Part shown: in pieces, positions 49,337 through 58,600 of the stretch | How positions within the stretch are numbered: the stretch's first letter is position 1 | Layout: each line of letters starts with the position of its first letter | Assembly: GCA_963590415.1 (NCBI GenBank) | Contig: CAVAPB010000010.1 | Location: 18,661 to 82,660, forward strand | Origin: Fimenecus sp963590415 | GTDB lineage: Bacteria; Bacillota; Clostridia; Oscillospirales; Acutalibacteraceae | DNA: 64,000 nucleotides | Direction of reading: 5' to 3' | The notes under the pieces: model-generated | Seen by the model: the letters and a program-made list of their open reading frames with translations, nothing else | Told to the model about the DNA's origin: nothing | The model's database searches: none | Position numbers and translations under genes: made by a program

Positions 49337-50247
49337 TATTCAACCACTCCTATTATATCACAAATATTTTTTATTTTATACTTATCGAGAACCGCCGGCA
49401 GCTCGTTTATTATGTCACGGCAGGCATATGGATTTATAAGGTTCATAGCGCCTATCTCGACAGCCGTTGCGCCTGCCATCATCATTTCGATTACATCCTC
49501 GGCAGAGCTTACGCCGCCCATTCCCACAACGGGAATTGATACTGCCTTTGAGACCTGATAAACCATTCTCACCGCAACCGGAAAGATTGCCGAGCCCGAA
49601 AAGCCGCCCATTTTGTTCTTTATGACGGGCTGCCTTCTGTTGAGGTCAATTCTCATTCCGAGCATTGTGTTGATAAGGCTTATTCCGTCCGCTCCTGCCT
49701 GCTCGCAAGCCTTTGCGATTGAAGCTATGTCGGTAACATTCGGCGAGAGCTTGACGATAACCGGCTTTTTTGTAACGCTCTTTACCGCCCTTGTGACCTC
49801 TGCCGCCGCCTTGGGATCCGTGCCGAAGCTCATTCCGCCGCCGTGAACATTCGGGCAGCTTACATTCACTTCAAGCCAGCCCACCTGCTCCTCACGGTCA
49901 AGTCTTTCACAGGTGTAAGCGTAGTCGTCGACCGAAAAGCCGCTGACATTTGCCATAACAGGCTTGTTAAAGCATTTTTTAAGCTTCGGAAGCTCGGTTG
50001 AAATTACCTTTTCAACTCCGGGGTTCTGAAGTCCCACGGCGTTTATCATACCCGAGGTACACTCCGCAATTCTCGGCGTGGGGTTGCCGAAACGCGCGTC
50101 TCTTGTAGTGCCCTTAAAGGAAAATGTACCAAGGCAGTTTATCTCGTAAAGCTCGGCAAATTCATAGCCGAAGCCGAATGTGCCCGAAGCAGGTATTACG
50201 GGATTGTCAAGCCCTATACCGCAGAGGTTTACGCTCAGTCTTCCCAT
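49336..50247 (-). CDS. pyrD: Dihydroorotate dehydrogenase B catalytic subunit
   Basis: Class 1B enzyme, FMN-linked, oxidising dihydroorotate with NAD+ through PyrK. 303 residues: NPVIPASGTFGFGYEFAELYE near 15, VNVSCPNVHGGGMSFGTDP near 128 (catalytic Cys in SCPN), KPVIVKLSPNVTDI near 160 and IPVVGMGGVSSAEDVIEMMMAGATAVEIG near 240 (FMN phosphate). Overlaps pyrK by 13 bp. Confidence 0.96.
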   Translation of the reverse strand: MGRLSVNLCGIGLDNPVIPASGTFGFGYEFAELYEINCLGTFSFKGTTRDARFGNPTPRIAECTSGMINAVGLQNPGVEKVISTELPKLKKCFNKPVMANVSGFSVDDYAYTCERLDREEQVGWLEVNVSCPNVHGGGMSFGTDPKAAAEVTRAVKSVTKKPVIVKLSPNVTDIASIAKACEQAGADGISLINTMLGMRIDLNRRQPVIKNKMGGFSGSAIFPVAVRMVYQVSKAVSIPVVGMGGVSSAEDVIEMMMAGATAVEIGAMNLINPYACRDIINELPAVLDKYKIKNICDIIGVVE

Positions 50248-50969
50248 AATATCTCCTCCTTTTCAAGCACGGGACCGTCCTTGCAGATTCGCTTATATCC
50301 CGTAACCGTTTTACAGCTGCAACCCATACATGCACCGAAGCCGCAGCCCATTCTCTCCTCAAAGCTGAACTGACCTGAGGTCTTTGTTTGTTTATATACG
50401 GCTTTGAGCATAGGCTCGGGACCGCAACAGTAAAAATATGTGTACTCCCTGTCCATAGCGTTTGTAACAAAGCCTTGTACGCCGTAGCTTCCGTCAGCGG
50501 TCGTAACCGTAACATCGCAGCCGAGAGACTTAAATTCCTGCTCGTAAAACACCTCGCTTTTTGTGTTGAAACCGAGGATTACCGAAACCGATTTACCCTG
50601 CTTTACAAGCTCCTTTGCAAGCAGATACATCGGCGGTACTCCAACTCCGCCGCCGATAAGCAACGGAGCGTTTCCGCTTTTTGAAAGGTCGTAGCCGTTT
50701 CCGAGACCCGTGAGCACATCAAGCACAACGCCGTTTTGCATTTTGCTCATAGCCTCCGTTCCCTTGCCGACAACCTTATATATTATTGTAAGGATGTCTC
50801 CGTCTCGGTCGCACACCGAAATGGGTCTGCGCAAAAACAGCCCGTCAATTTTAATATTTACGAACTGACCTGCCGAGGTTATGTCGGAGCAGTCGCCGCA
50901 GAGTTCCATTTTATACACATTTTCGGTAAGCGGAGCATTTTCCTTTACCGTAAATAAAGCCTGTTTCAT
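50235..50969 (-). CDS. pyrK: Dihydroorotate dehydrogenase electron-transfer subunit
   Basis: FAD and 2Fe-2S protein passing electrons from PyrD to NAD+. 244 residues: FAD-binding LFLRRPISVCDRDGD near 45, NAD-binding APLLIGGGVGVPPMYLLAKELVK near 100, and the cluster motif RMGCGFGACMGCSCKTV near 210 with ICKDGPV completing the Cys set. Lies 9 bp after carB. Confidence 0.95.
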   Translation of the reverse strand: MKQALFTVKENAPLTENVYKMELCGDCSDITSAGQFVNIKIDGLFLRRPISVCDRDGDILTIIYKVVGKGTEAMSKMQNGVVLDVLTGLGNGYDLSKSGNAPLLIGGGVGVPPMYLLAKELVKQGKSVSVILGFNTKSEVFYEQEFKSLGCDVTVTTADGSYGVQGFVTNAMDREYTYFYCCGPEPMLKAVYKQTKTSGQFSFEERMGCGFGACMGCSCKTVTGYKRICKDGPVLEKEEILWED

Positions 50970-50978
50970 CTTATCTCC

Positions 50979-53900
50979 TTATTCGTCGATAGTTGAGATT
51001 GTAAGGGTTGTTTCCTCAAGGACATCAAGAAGCACGCGCACTGTGTCAAGCGAAGTGAATATTGTTACATTGTTTTCCGTAGCGCAGCGGCGTATTTCAA
51101 CACCGTCGTCATAGTGAACGCCCGAAAGTATTGCCCTTGTGTTTATTACATAGCTTACATAGCCTGCACGGATAGAGTCGAGGATTTCTTCACTTCCCTC
51201 GGAAATCTTACCTCTTACCCTTGTGCGTATGCCGTTCTCTTTAAGGACAGCCGCCGTACCGCTTGTAGCCTCAATGTTAAAGCCCATATTGTAAAATCTT
51301 CTGATAAGCGGAATCGCCTCTTCCTTGTCCTCATCCGCAAGCGTTACAAAAACCGTTCCGTAGTTCTGAAGATTCATTCCCGAAGCTGTCAGAGCCTTGA
51401 ACATTGCACGGTGAAGCTTGTCGTCATAGCCTATTGCCTCGCCCGTTGACTTCATTTCGGGAGAAAGGTAAGCGTCAAGTCCCTTAATCTTGTTGAATGA
51501 GAAAACGGGAACCTTTACATAGTGGCGTTTCTTCTCCTCGGGATAAAGCTCAAAAACGCCCTGCTCTTTAAGGCTCTTTCCGAGTATAACCTCTGTTGCG
51601 ATGTCCGCAAGCGAGTAGCCCGTAGCCTTTGAGAGAAACGGCACCGTTCTTGACGAACGGGGGTTTACCTCTATTATATACACATTGTCGTGCGGGTCAA
51701 CAATAAACTGAATGTTGTAAAGCCCGATTATACCTATGCCGAGACCGAGCTTCTTTGCGTACTGCAAAATAATTCCCTTTACCCTGTCGGAAATTGAGAA
51801 GGTCGGATATACGCTTATTGAGTCGCCCGAGTGAACACCCGTTCTCTCAACAAGTTCCATAATACCTGGTACGAAAACCTCCGTTCCGTCGCAGATTGCG
51901 TCAACCTCGACCTCCTTGCCCTGAATGTACTTGTCAACAAGCACAGGCTTGTCCTCATCAATTTCAACGGCTGTTTTAAGATACTGTTTCAAATCCTCGT
52001 CCTTTGAAACTATCTGCATAGCCCGTCCGCCGAGAACGAATGAGGGGCGTACAAGCACGGGATAGCCGATTGCGTTTGCCGCTTTAAGTCCGTCCTCGAT
52101 ATTTGTTACCGCCTTACCTGTCGGCTGCGGAATGCTGAGGTCCTTGAGTATCTTTTCAAAGCTGTCTCTGTTTTCGGCCTTTTCGATAGCGTCGCAGTCC
52201 GTACCGATTATCTTAACGCCTCTGTCCATAAGCGGATGCGCAAGGTTTATCGCCGTCTGACCGCCGAGAGAAGCGATTACGCCCTCGGGCTTTTCAAAGT
52301 TGATTATCGCCATAACATCTTCGGGAGTGAGCGGCTCAAAATAGAGCTTATCGGCTGTTGTGTAGTCGGTTGATACCGTTTCGGGGTTGTTGTTTATGAT
52401 TATTGCCTCATAGCCAGCACGCTTTATGGTCTGCACGGCGTGTACGGTTGAGTAGTCGAACTCAACGCCCTGACCGATACGGATAGGACCTGCGCCGAGA
52501 ACTATAATTTTCTTTTTATCCGTAAGTCTTGATGCGTTTTCGCCCGTATATGACGAATAGAGATATGCGATGTATTTGCCCGTGTGGAGGGTGTCAACCA
52601 TCTTGAATATCGGAACGATGCTGTTATCCTTTCTCATTTTGTAAAGGTCTGTTTCGGGCATATCCCATACCTTTGCGATATATTCGTCCGAAACACCCAT
52701 AATCTTTGCTTCTTTAAGAACCTCAACGGAGTTTTTGTTCTCCCTGAGCTTATTTTCCATATCGACGATTTTCTTGTAGCTTTCAAGGAAAAGCTCTGTT
52801 ACCATTGTAACCTCGTGTATCTTTTCAATCGAAACGCCTCTGCGAAGAAGCTCAAACACAGCGTATACATTGTCGTCCTTGAACTCCCCTACATAGTTGA
52901 GAAGCTCTTCCTCGGTGTATGAGTCAAACTTTGCAAGATGAAAGTGGCAAACGCCCGTTTCAAGCGAGCGCACGGATTTAAGCAGACACTCCTCAAGCGT
53001 TGAGCCTATACCCATAACCTCGCCCGTAGCCTTCATCTGTGTGCCAAGGGTGTTCGGAGCATCCGCAAACTTATCGAACGGAAAACGGGGGAACTTCGCA
53101 ACGATATAGTCGAGGCTCGGCTCTATTGCCGCAGTGCCGCCCGCAACGGGAATGTCCTCAAGAGCCATACCCATGGCAATTTTTGCGGTAACTCTTGCAA
53201 TCGGATAGCCGCTCGCCTTTGATGCAAGGGCGGAAGAGCGTGATACCCTGGGGTTTACCTCGATAAGGAAGTATTCGCTTGAATTGGGGTTGAGCGCAAA
53301 CTGAACATTGCAGCCGCCCTCGATTTTAAGCTCACGGATAATTTTTATTGCGCTGTCGTTGAGCATTTTAAGGTCGTGGTCGTTCAGTGAGAGAATGGGA
53401 GCGACAACTATCGAGTCGCCAGTGTGAACGCCGACGGGGTCAACATTTTCCATGCCGCAGATTGTGATTGCATGGTCGTTCGAGTCTCTCATTACCTCAA
53501 ATTCGATTTCCTTGTAGCCCTTGACGCTCTTTTCGATAAGAACCTGATGTACGGGCGAGAGCTTGAAGGCGTTCATACCAATTTCAACAAGCTCCTGCTC
53601 GTTGTTGGCAAAGCCGCCGCCCGTTCCGCCCAGAGTGAAAGCAGGTCGCAAAACTACGGGATAACCTATATCCTGCGCCGCCCCTTTAGCCTCGTCAAGG
53701 CTGTAGGTTATCTTCGAGGGGATAACAGGCTCGCCTATCGACTCGCACATCTCCTTGAAAAGCTCTCTGTCCTCAGCTCTCTCAATGCTCTCGCTTGAAG
53801 TTCCGAGAAGCTTTGTGCCGCACTCTCTGAGGATACCCTTTCTTTCAAGCTGCATTGCAAGGTTAAGACCCGTCTGACCACCGATGCCCGGCACAATTGC

Positions 53901-54152
53901 GTCGGGGCGCTCATAACGGAGAATTTTTGCGATATATTCAAGCGTCAACGGCTCCATATAAACCTTGTCCGCTATCGTGGTGTCGGTCATTATGGTTGCA
54001 GGGTTGGAGTTGCAGAGAATTACCTCATAGCCCTCCTCTTTAAGTGCAAGGCAAGCCTGTGTGCCTGCGTAGTCAAACTCCGCCGCCTGTCCTATAACGA
54101 TAGGCCCCGAGCCGATAATCAATACCTTTTTAACATCTGTCCTTTTTGCCAT
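50979..54152 (-). CDS. carB: Carbamoyl-phosphate synthase large chain
   Basis: Makes carbamoyl phosphate from bicarbonate, glutamine-derived ammonia and 2 ATP. 1057 residues, full length: first ATP-grasp half (GSGPIVIGQAAEFDYAGTQAC near 14; VVLRPAFTLGGTGGGFA near 170), oligomerisation region, second half (LGAGPIRIGQGVEFDYSTVHAV near 550; VLVRPSFVLGGRAMQIV near 700), and a C-terminal MGS-like allosteric domain (about 930-1057), where UMP or ornithine would act. The glutaminase partner carA is not adjacent; it must lie elsewhere. Position in the pyr operon suggests a pyrimidine-specific enzyme. Confidence 0.97.
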   Translation of the reverse strand: MAKRTDVKKVLIIGSGPIVIGQAAEFDYAGTQACLALKEEGYEVILCNSNPATIMTDTTIADKVYMEPLTLEYIAKILRYERPDAIVPGIGGQTGLNLAMQLERKGILRECGTKLLGTSSESIERAEDRELFKEMCESIGEPVIPSKITYSLDEAKGAAQDIGYPVVLRPAFTLGGTGGGFANNEQELVEIGMNAFKLSPVHQVLIEKSVKGYKEIEFEVMRDSNDHAITICGMENVDPVGVHTGDSIVVAPILSLNDHDLKMLNDSAIKIIRELKIEGGCNVQFALNPNSSEYFLIEVNPRVSRSSALASKASGYPIARVTAKIAMGMALEDIPVAGGTAAIEPSLDYIVAKFPRFPFDKFADAPNTLGTQMKATGEVMGIGSTLEECLLKSVRSLETGVCHFHLAKFDSYTEEELLNYVGEFKDDNVYAVFELLRRGVSIEKIHEVTMVTELFLESYKKIVDMENKLRENKNSVEVLKEAKIMGVSDEYIAKVWDMPETDLYKMRKDNSIVPIFKMVDTLHTGKYIAYLYSSYTGENASRLTDKKKIIVLGAGPIRIGQGVEFDYSTVHAVQTIKRAGYEAIIINNNPETVSTDYTTADKLYFEPLTPEDVMAIINFEKPEGVIASLGGQTAINLAHPLMDRGVKIIGTDCDAIEKAENRDSFEKILKDLSIPQPTGKAVTNIEDGLKAANAIGYPVLVRPSFVLGGRAMQIVSKDEDLKQYLKTAVEIDEDKPVLVDKYIQGKEVEVDAICDGTEVFVPGIMELVERTGVHSGDSISVYPTFSISDRVKGIILQYAKKLGLGIGIIGLYNIQFIVDPHDNVYIIEVNPRSSRTVPFLSKATGYSLADIATEVILGKSLKEQGVFELYPEEKKRHYVKVPVFSFNKIKGLDAYLSPEMKSTGEAIGYDDKLHRAMFKALTASGMNLQNYGTVFVTLADEDKEEAIPLIRRFYNMGFNIEATSGTAAVLKENGIRTRVRGKISEGSEEILDSIRAGYVSYVINTRAILSGVHYDDGVEIRRCATENNVTIFTSLDTVRVLLDVLEETTLTISTIDE

Positions 54153-54174
54153 TGTTTTTCCTCCGAAATTTATA

Positions 54175-55395
54175 TTAAAGCTGTTTATATACCTCTTTGC
54201 CGTTAAAGACCGTCAGCTTACAGCGAGAGTAAACCTCCTCGCCCTCAAACGGGGTAGCCTTGCCCATTGACAGGAACTCCGATGGGTCGATAACGCTTTT
54301 TTCGTTCAAATCCCACACTGTAAAGCTGCCGTCATACGGAATACCGAAGCGCTTCCTCGGGTTTACAGCTAAAAGCTCAAGAAGTCTTTCAAGCGAGATT
54401 ATATTTTTCTTCACAAGATGCGTATAGAGAAGCGGGAACGCCGTTTCAATGCCGACAATTCCGAATGCGCTCTTTTCAAGCCCCCTTGACTTCTCCTCTG
54501 CGCTGTGCGGCGCATGGTCGGTGGCAATCATATCAATCGTGCCGTCGAGTATGCCCTCTATAAGCGCCTGTCTGTCCTCTTTTGAGCGAAGCGGCGGATT
54601 CATCTTGAACCGTCCGTCCTCTTTCAAATCCTCATCCGTCAATATCAGATAATGCGGACCCGTTTCGCAGGTTACATTTACGCCCTGCGCCTTTGCCTGC
54701 CTTATAATTTCGACGCTTTCCTTGCAGGAAATGTGGCATACATGGTATGCGCAGCCCGTCTGTCTGCAAAGCTCCAAATCTCTTTTTATCGGTCCCCATT
54801 CGCTCTCCGAGCATATACCCCTGTGCGAATGTTCCCTTGCGTAAACGCCGTCGTGAATGTATCCGCCGTGAAGAAGCGAATTGTCCTCGCAATGAGCGAC
54901 AATCATCTTTCCGAGAGCCTTTGCTCTGAACATCGCCTCTCTCATCATATCTTCGGATTGCACTCCCCTGCCGTCATCCGAAAAGGCAATTATATCATTT
55001 GCCATGCTCTCCATATCCGAGAGCTCCTCGCCGTTTTGACCGATCGTTATGGCACCGTATGGCATAACATTTATGACTGCGTCCTTTTCTATTATGTCAA
55101 GCTGCTCTTTAAGGTGCTCTGCGGAATCGGGTACGGGCTTTAAGTTCGGCATTGTGCAAACTGCGGTATATCCGCCGTGCGCCGCCGCAAGCGAGCCTGT
55201 TTTAATCGTCTCTTTATAAGAAAAACCCGGCTGACGAAAATGCACATGCACATCGCAGAAGCCGGGAAAAATCATATATTGAGAAGAATTATAAACACTT
55301 GTTTCAAATTCGGGAAATGCGCTTAAAACCGTTTCCCTTTTGAATTGCGGGAACGACGCCAAGGAGCATATCTGCGCATTTATAACGTTATCCAT
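54175..55395 (-). CDS. pyrC: Dihydroorotase
   Basis: Zinc amidohydrolase closing carbamoyl aspartate to dihydroorotate. 406 residues from ATG 55395 (CGGAGGACAAT upstream); the longer frame to 55500 begins inside the attenuator and has no ribosome site. Metal motifs: GFCDVHVHFRQPGFSYKET near 45 (HxH), carboxylated-Lys region, AHCEDNSLLHGG near 170, VCHISCKESVEIIRQAKAQG near 210 and ATDHAPHSAEEKSRG near 295 (catalytic Asp). First gene of the pyr operon, directly after a PyrR-type attenuator. Confidence 0.96.
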   Translation of the reverse strand: MDNVINAQICSLASFPQFKRETVLSAFPEFETSVYNSSQYMIFPGFCDVHVHFRQPGFSYKETIKTGSLAAAHGGYTAVCTMPNLKPVPDSAEHLKEQLDIIEKDAVINVMPYGAITIGQNGEELSDMESMANDIIAFSDDGRGVQSEDMMREAMFRAKALGKMIVAHCEDNSLLHGGYIHDGVYAREHSHRGICSESEWGPIKRDLELCRQTGCAYHVCHISCKESVEIIRQAKAQGVNVTCETGPHYLILTDEDLKEDGRFKMNPPLRSKEDRQALIEGILDGTIDMIATDHAPHSAEEKSRGLEKSAFGIVGIETAFPLLYTHLVKKNIISLERLLELLAVNPRKRFGIPYDGSFTVWDLNEKSVIDPSEFLSMGKATPFEGEEVYSRCKLTVFNGKEVYKQL

Positions 55396-55532
55396 ATTGT
55401 CCTCCGAAAAATAAAAGCCTTGCTTTTCGGCAAGGCGTATCTGCATAAACAGGCGAGGCAAAGCACTGCTCCGCACCAATATAAACAATCTTGCCGACAT
55501 CTCTGTATCGAATTAAAGATTTACTATCGGCT
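55396..55532 (-). promoter_or_regulatory. PyrR-type transcription attenuator of the pyr operon
   Basis: Leader RNA with mutually exclusive structures. The PyrR-binding anti-antiterminator is AATCTT / AAGATT (55487-55521) with upper stem GATA / TGTC and hexaloop CAGAGA, the CNGNGA loop known for PyrR. The antiterminator pairs CGGCAAG (55490-55496) with CTTGCCG (55428-55434). The terminator is GCCTTGC / GCAAGGC (55417-55436) followed by TTTTATTTTT, just before the pyrC Shine-Dalgarno. UMP-bound PyrR would favour termination. Confidence 0.88.
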
Positions 55533-55561
55533 ATTATATCATCGAACCGATGCAATGTCAA
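55533..55561 (-). promoter_or_regulatory. Sigma-A promoter of the pyr operon
   Basis: Minus strand TTGACA (55556-55561), 17-nt spacer, TATAAT (55533-55538). The -35 touches the T-tract of the purL terminator. Confidence 0.93.
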
Positions 55562-55603
55562 TAAAAATAATAACGGTTCGGCTCAAAAAAACGAACCGAA
55601 CCG
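55561..55603 (-). terminator. Terminator of the pur operon
   Basis: Minus strand stem CGGTTCGG / CCGAACCG (55574-55603) followed by TTATTATTTTTAT, 10 bp after purL. Confidence 0.85.
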
Positions 55604-55612
55604 AATTGAATT

Positions 55613-58600
55613 TTATTTGAAGTACCTGACTGCGGCTTCAAACATCCTGATATCGTAATTACCGGGAACATTTTTGTAAAGTCCCGAGCCTATGCGCTCA
55701 CTGTGTCCCATTTTACCGAACACTCTGCCGTCGGGGGAAGTGATGCCCTCTATCGCGAACATTGAGTCGTTGGGATTAAACTGAACATCATTTGTCGCAT
55801 TGCCTGAAAGGTCAACATACTGCGTTGCAATCTGTCCGTTCTCCGCAAGCTTCCTTATAAGCTCCTCGCTTGCTAAAAATCTGCCCTCGCCGTGTGAAAT
55901 CGGAACATTGTAGACCTCGCCTGCGTTTGTAAGCGACAGCCACGGGGATTTGTTTGAAGCAATCCTTGTTCTGACTATCTTCGACTGGTGTCTTGCAATG
56001 GTGTTAAAGGTAAGGGTCGGGCAATTCTCGTCCGTGTCGATAATCTTACCGTATGGCACAAGTCCGAGCTTGATAAGAGCCTGGAAGCCGTTACAGATGC
56101 CGCACATAAGTCCGTCCCTGTTTTCGAGCAAATCGGTTACGCCCTCCTTTACAGCCGCATTTCTGAAGAATGCGGTTATAAACTTGCCGCTGCCGTCGGG
56201 CTCGTCGCCGCCCGAGAAGCCGCCCGGAATAAATATCATCTGAGCCGATTTGAGCTTTTCGGAAAATTCTTCAACGCTCGACTGAATTGCCGAAGCGGTA
56301 AGGTTTTTAATAACAATAATTTCGGGCTCTGCACCTGCGTCGGAAACAGCCTTTGCGCTGTCATACTCGCAGTTCGTCCCCGGGAATGCAGGGATGAGCA
56401 CCTTGGGTCTTGCACACTTGATTGCGGGTGCGGGATAGCTATGCGCCGTGTATGAGAAATTCTTAACGAGCTTTACTTCCTTTGTTATGTTGCAAGAATA
56501 TACATTCTCGAGCTTGTCCTCGTAAAGCTTATCAATCTTTTCGGCGCTTACGGTTTCATCGCCGTAAACGAATACGGGCTCTTCGGTTATTTCGCCGACA
56601 ACCTCCATACCGTCTGCATTTTCGACTTCAAGGATAAACGAAGCGTAATTGTAGCCGAATATACCGTCAAGCGTGAGCTCGGGATTGAACTTAAAGCCGA
56701 AGCCGTTGCCCATTGCCGATTTGAGAACCGCCTCCGCAATGCCGCCGAGACCGGGCGTATAGCAGGAAACCGCTTTTCCGCTTCTCAAAAAAGCGGTAAC
56801 CTTATCGAATGTTTCAAGCAAGGAGTCCGTTTCGGGAAGTCCGTTTTCGTCAAGCTTTGTTCTTACGATAACGACCTTGTTGCCCGCCTTTTTGAACTCG
56901 GGGGAAACAATATCCTTTGTCTTTTCCGTTGTAACGGCAAAGGAAACAAGGGTGGGCGGAACATCCAAATCCTCAAATGAGCCGCTCATTGAGTCCTTAC
57001 CGCCGATTGAGCCGATTGACAGCTCCTTCTGTGCCTCAAACGCACCGAGCAACGCCGCAAGTGGCTTGCCCCAACGCTTGCCGTCCTGACCGGGCTTTTC
57101 AAAATATTCCTGGAATGTAAGGTAAACATCCTCGAACCTTGCGCCTGTTGCGATAAGCTTACATACCGACTCGACAACCGCAAGATATGCTCCGTGGTAC
57201 GGGCTCTTTTCGGTTATAAACGGGTTGTAGCCCCACGCCATAAGAGAGCAATCGTCGGTGTGCTTTTTCTCAACGCTTATCTTCTGCACCATAGCCTGAA
57301 CGGGCGTTCTCTGTTTTTTTCCGCCGAAGGGCATAAGCACCGTGCCTGCGCCGATGGTTGAGTCAAAGCGTTCCGAAAGTCCCCTCTTCGAGCAAATGTT
57401 CAAATCGGAGGCTGTCTTTTCCATATTCTCCGCAAACGAGCCGTCAATCTTCTTTGTGTAATCCTGCGGCTTTTCGGGAGTTACTGTAATGTGCTTGTCC
57501 GCACCGTTTGAGTTTAAGAACTCACGGCTTATATCAACAATCTTGTTGCCGTTCCATGTCATTGTAAGACGGGGATCCGCCTTGACAACAGCCACGGGTG
57601 TAGCTTCAAGGTTTTCTTTATGAGCAAGAGCGAGGAAAGCGTCGACATTTTCTTTTTCAACAACAACCGCCATTCTCTCCTGCGACTCGGATATAGCAAG
57701 CTCCGTCCCGTCAAGACCGTCATACTTTTTCGGAACTGCGTTAAGGTCAATGTCAAGACCGTCCGCAAGCTCGCCGATAGCAACCGAAACGCCGCCTGCG
57801 CCGAAGTCGTTGCAGCGCTTAATCATAAGGCAAGCCTCTTTATTTCTGAAAAGGCGCTGAAGCTTTCTTTCCTCGGGTGCGTTACCCTTTTGAACCTCTG
57901 CGCCGCAGGTCTCAACCGAATGGGCATTGTGAGCCTTTGACGAGCCTGTAGCCCCGCCTATGCCGTCACGGCCCGTTCTGCCGCCGAGAAGAATTACAAC
58001 ATCGCCGGGGTCTGGCCTTTCGCGCCTTACATTTTCCTGCGGAGCCGCTGCAATAACAGCGCCAATCTCCATTCTCTTTGCCGCATAGCCTGGGTGGTAT
58101 ATCTCATCAACGATGCCTGTTGCAAGACCTATCTGATTGCCGTAGGACGAATAGCCCGCCGCTGCGGTTGTAACAAGCTTTCTCTGCGGAAGCTTACCGG
58201 GAATAGTCTCGCTTACGGGAACTGTCGGGTCGGCAGCACCCGTTACACGCATTGCGCCGTAAACATAGCTTCTGCCCGAAAGCGGGTCACGGATAGCGCC
58301 GCCGATACAGGTCGCCGCACCGCCGAAAGGCTCGATTTCGGTCGGGTGGTTGTGTGTTTCGTTCTTGAAAAGAAGCAGCCACGGCTCTTTCTTGCCGTCA
58401 ACCTCAATTTCAATCTTAACCGTGCAAGCGTTAATTTCCTCGGACTCGTCGAGCTTATCAAGCTTGCCGTTTTTCTTCAAGTATTTGACCGCAACCGTTG
58501 CCAAGTCCATAAGGCAGACAGGCTTTGTTCTGCCGAGCTCCTTACGCACCGCCATATAGTCGTCATACGCTTTCTGCAAAAGTGCATCCTCGAACTTTGC

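Noticed and set aside
55396..55500. N-terminal extension or leader peptide of pyrC starting at 55500
   Set aside because: The ATG lies in the PyrR hairpin without a Shine-Dalgarno, and the frame runs through the terminator; the ATG at 55395 has GGAGG.
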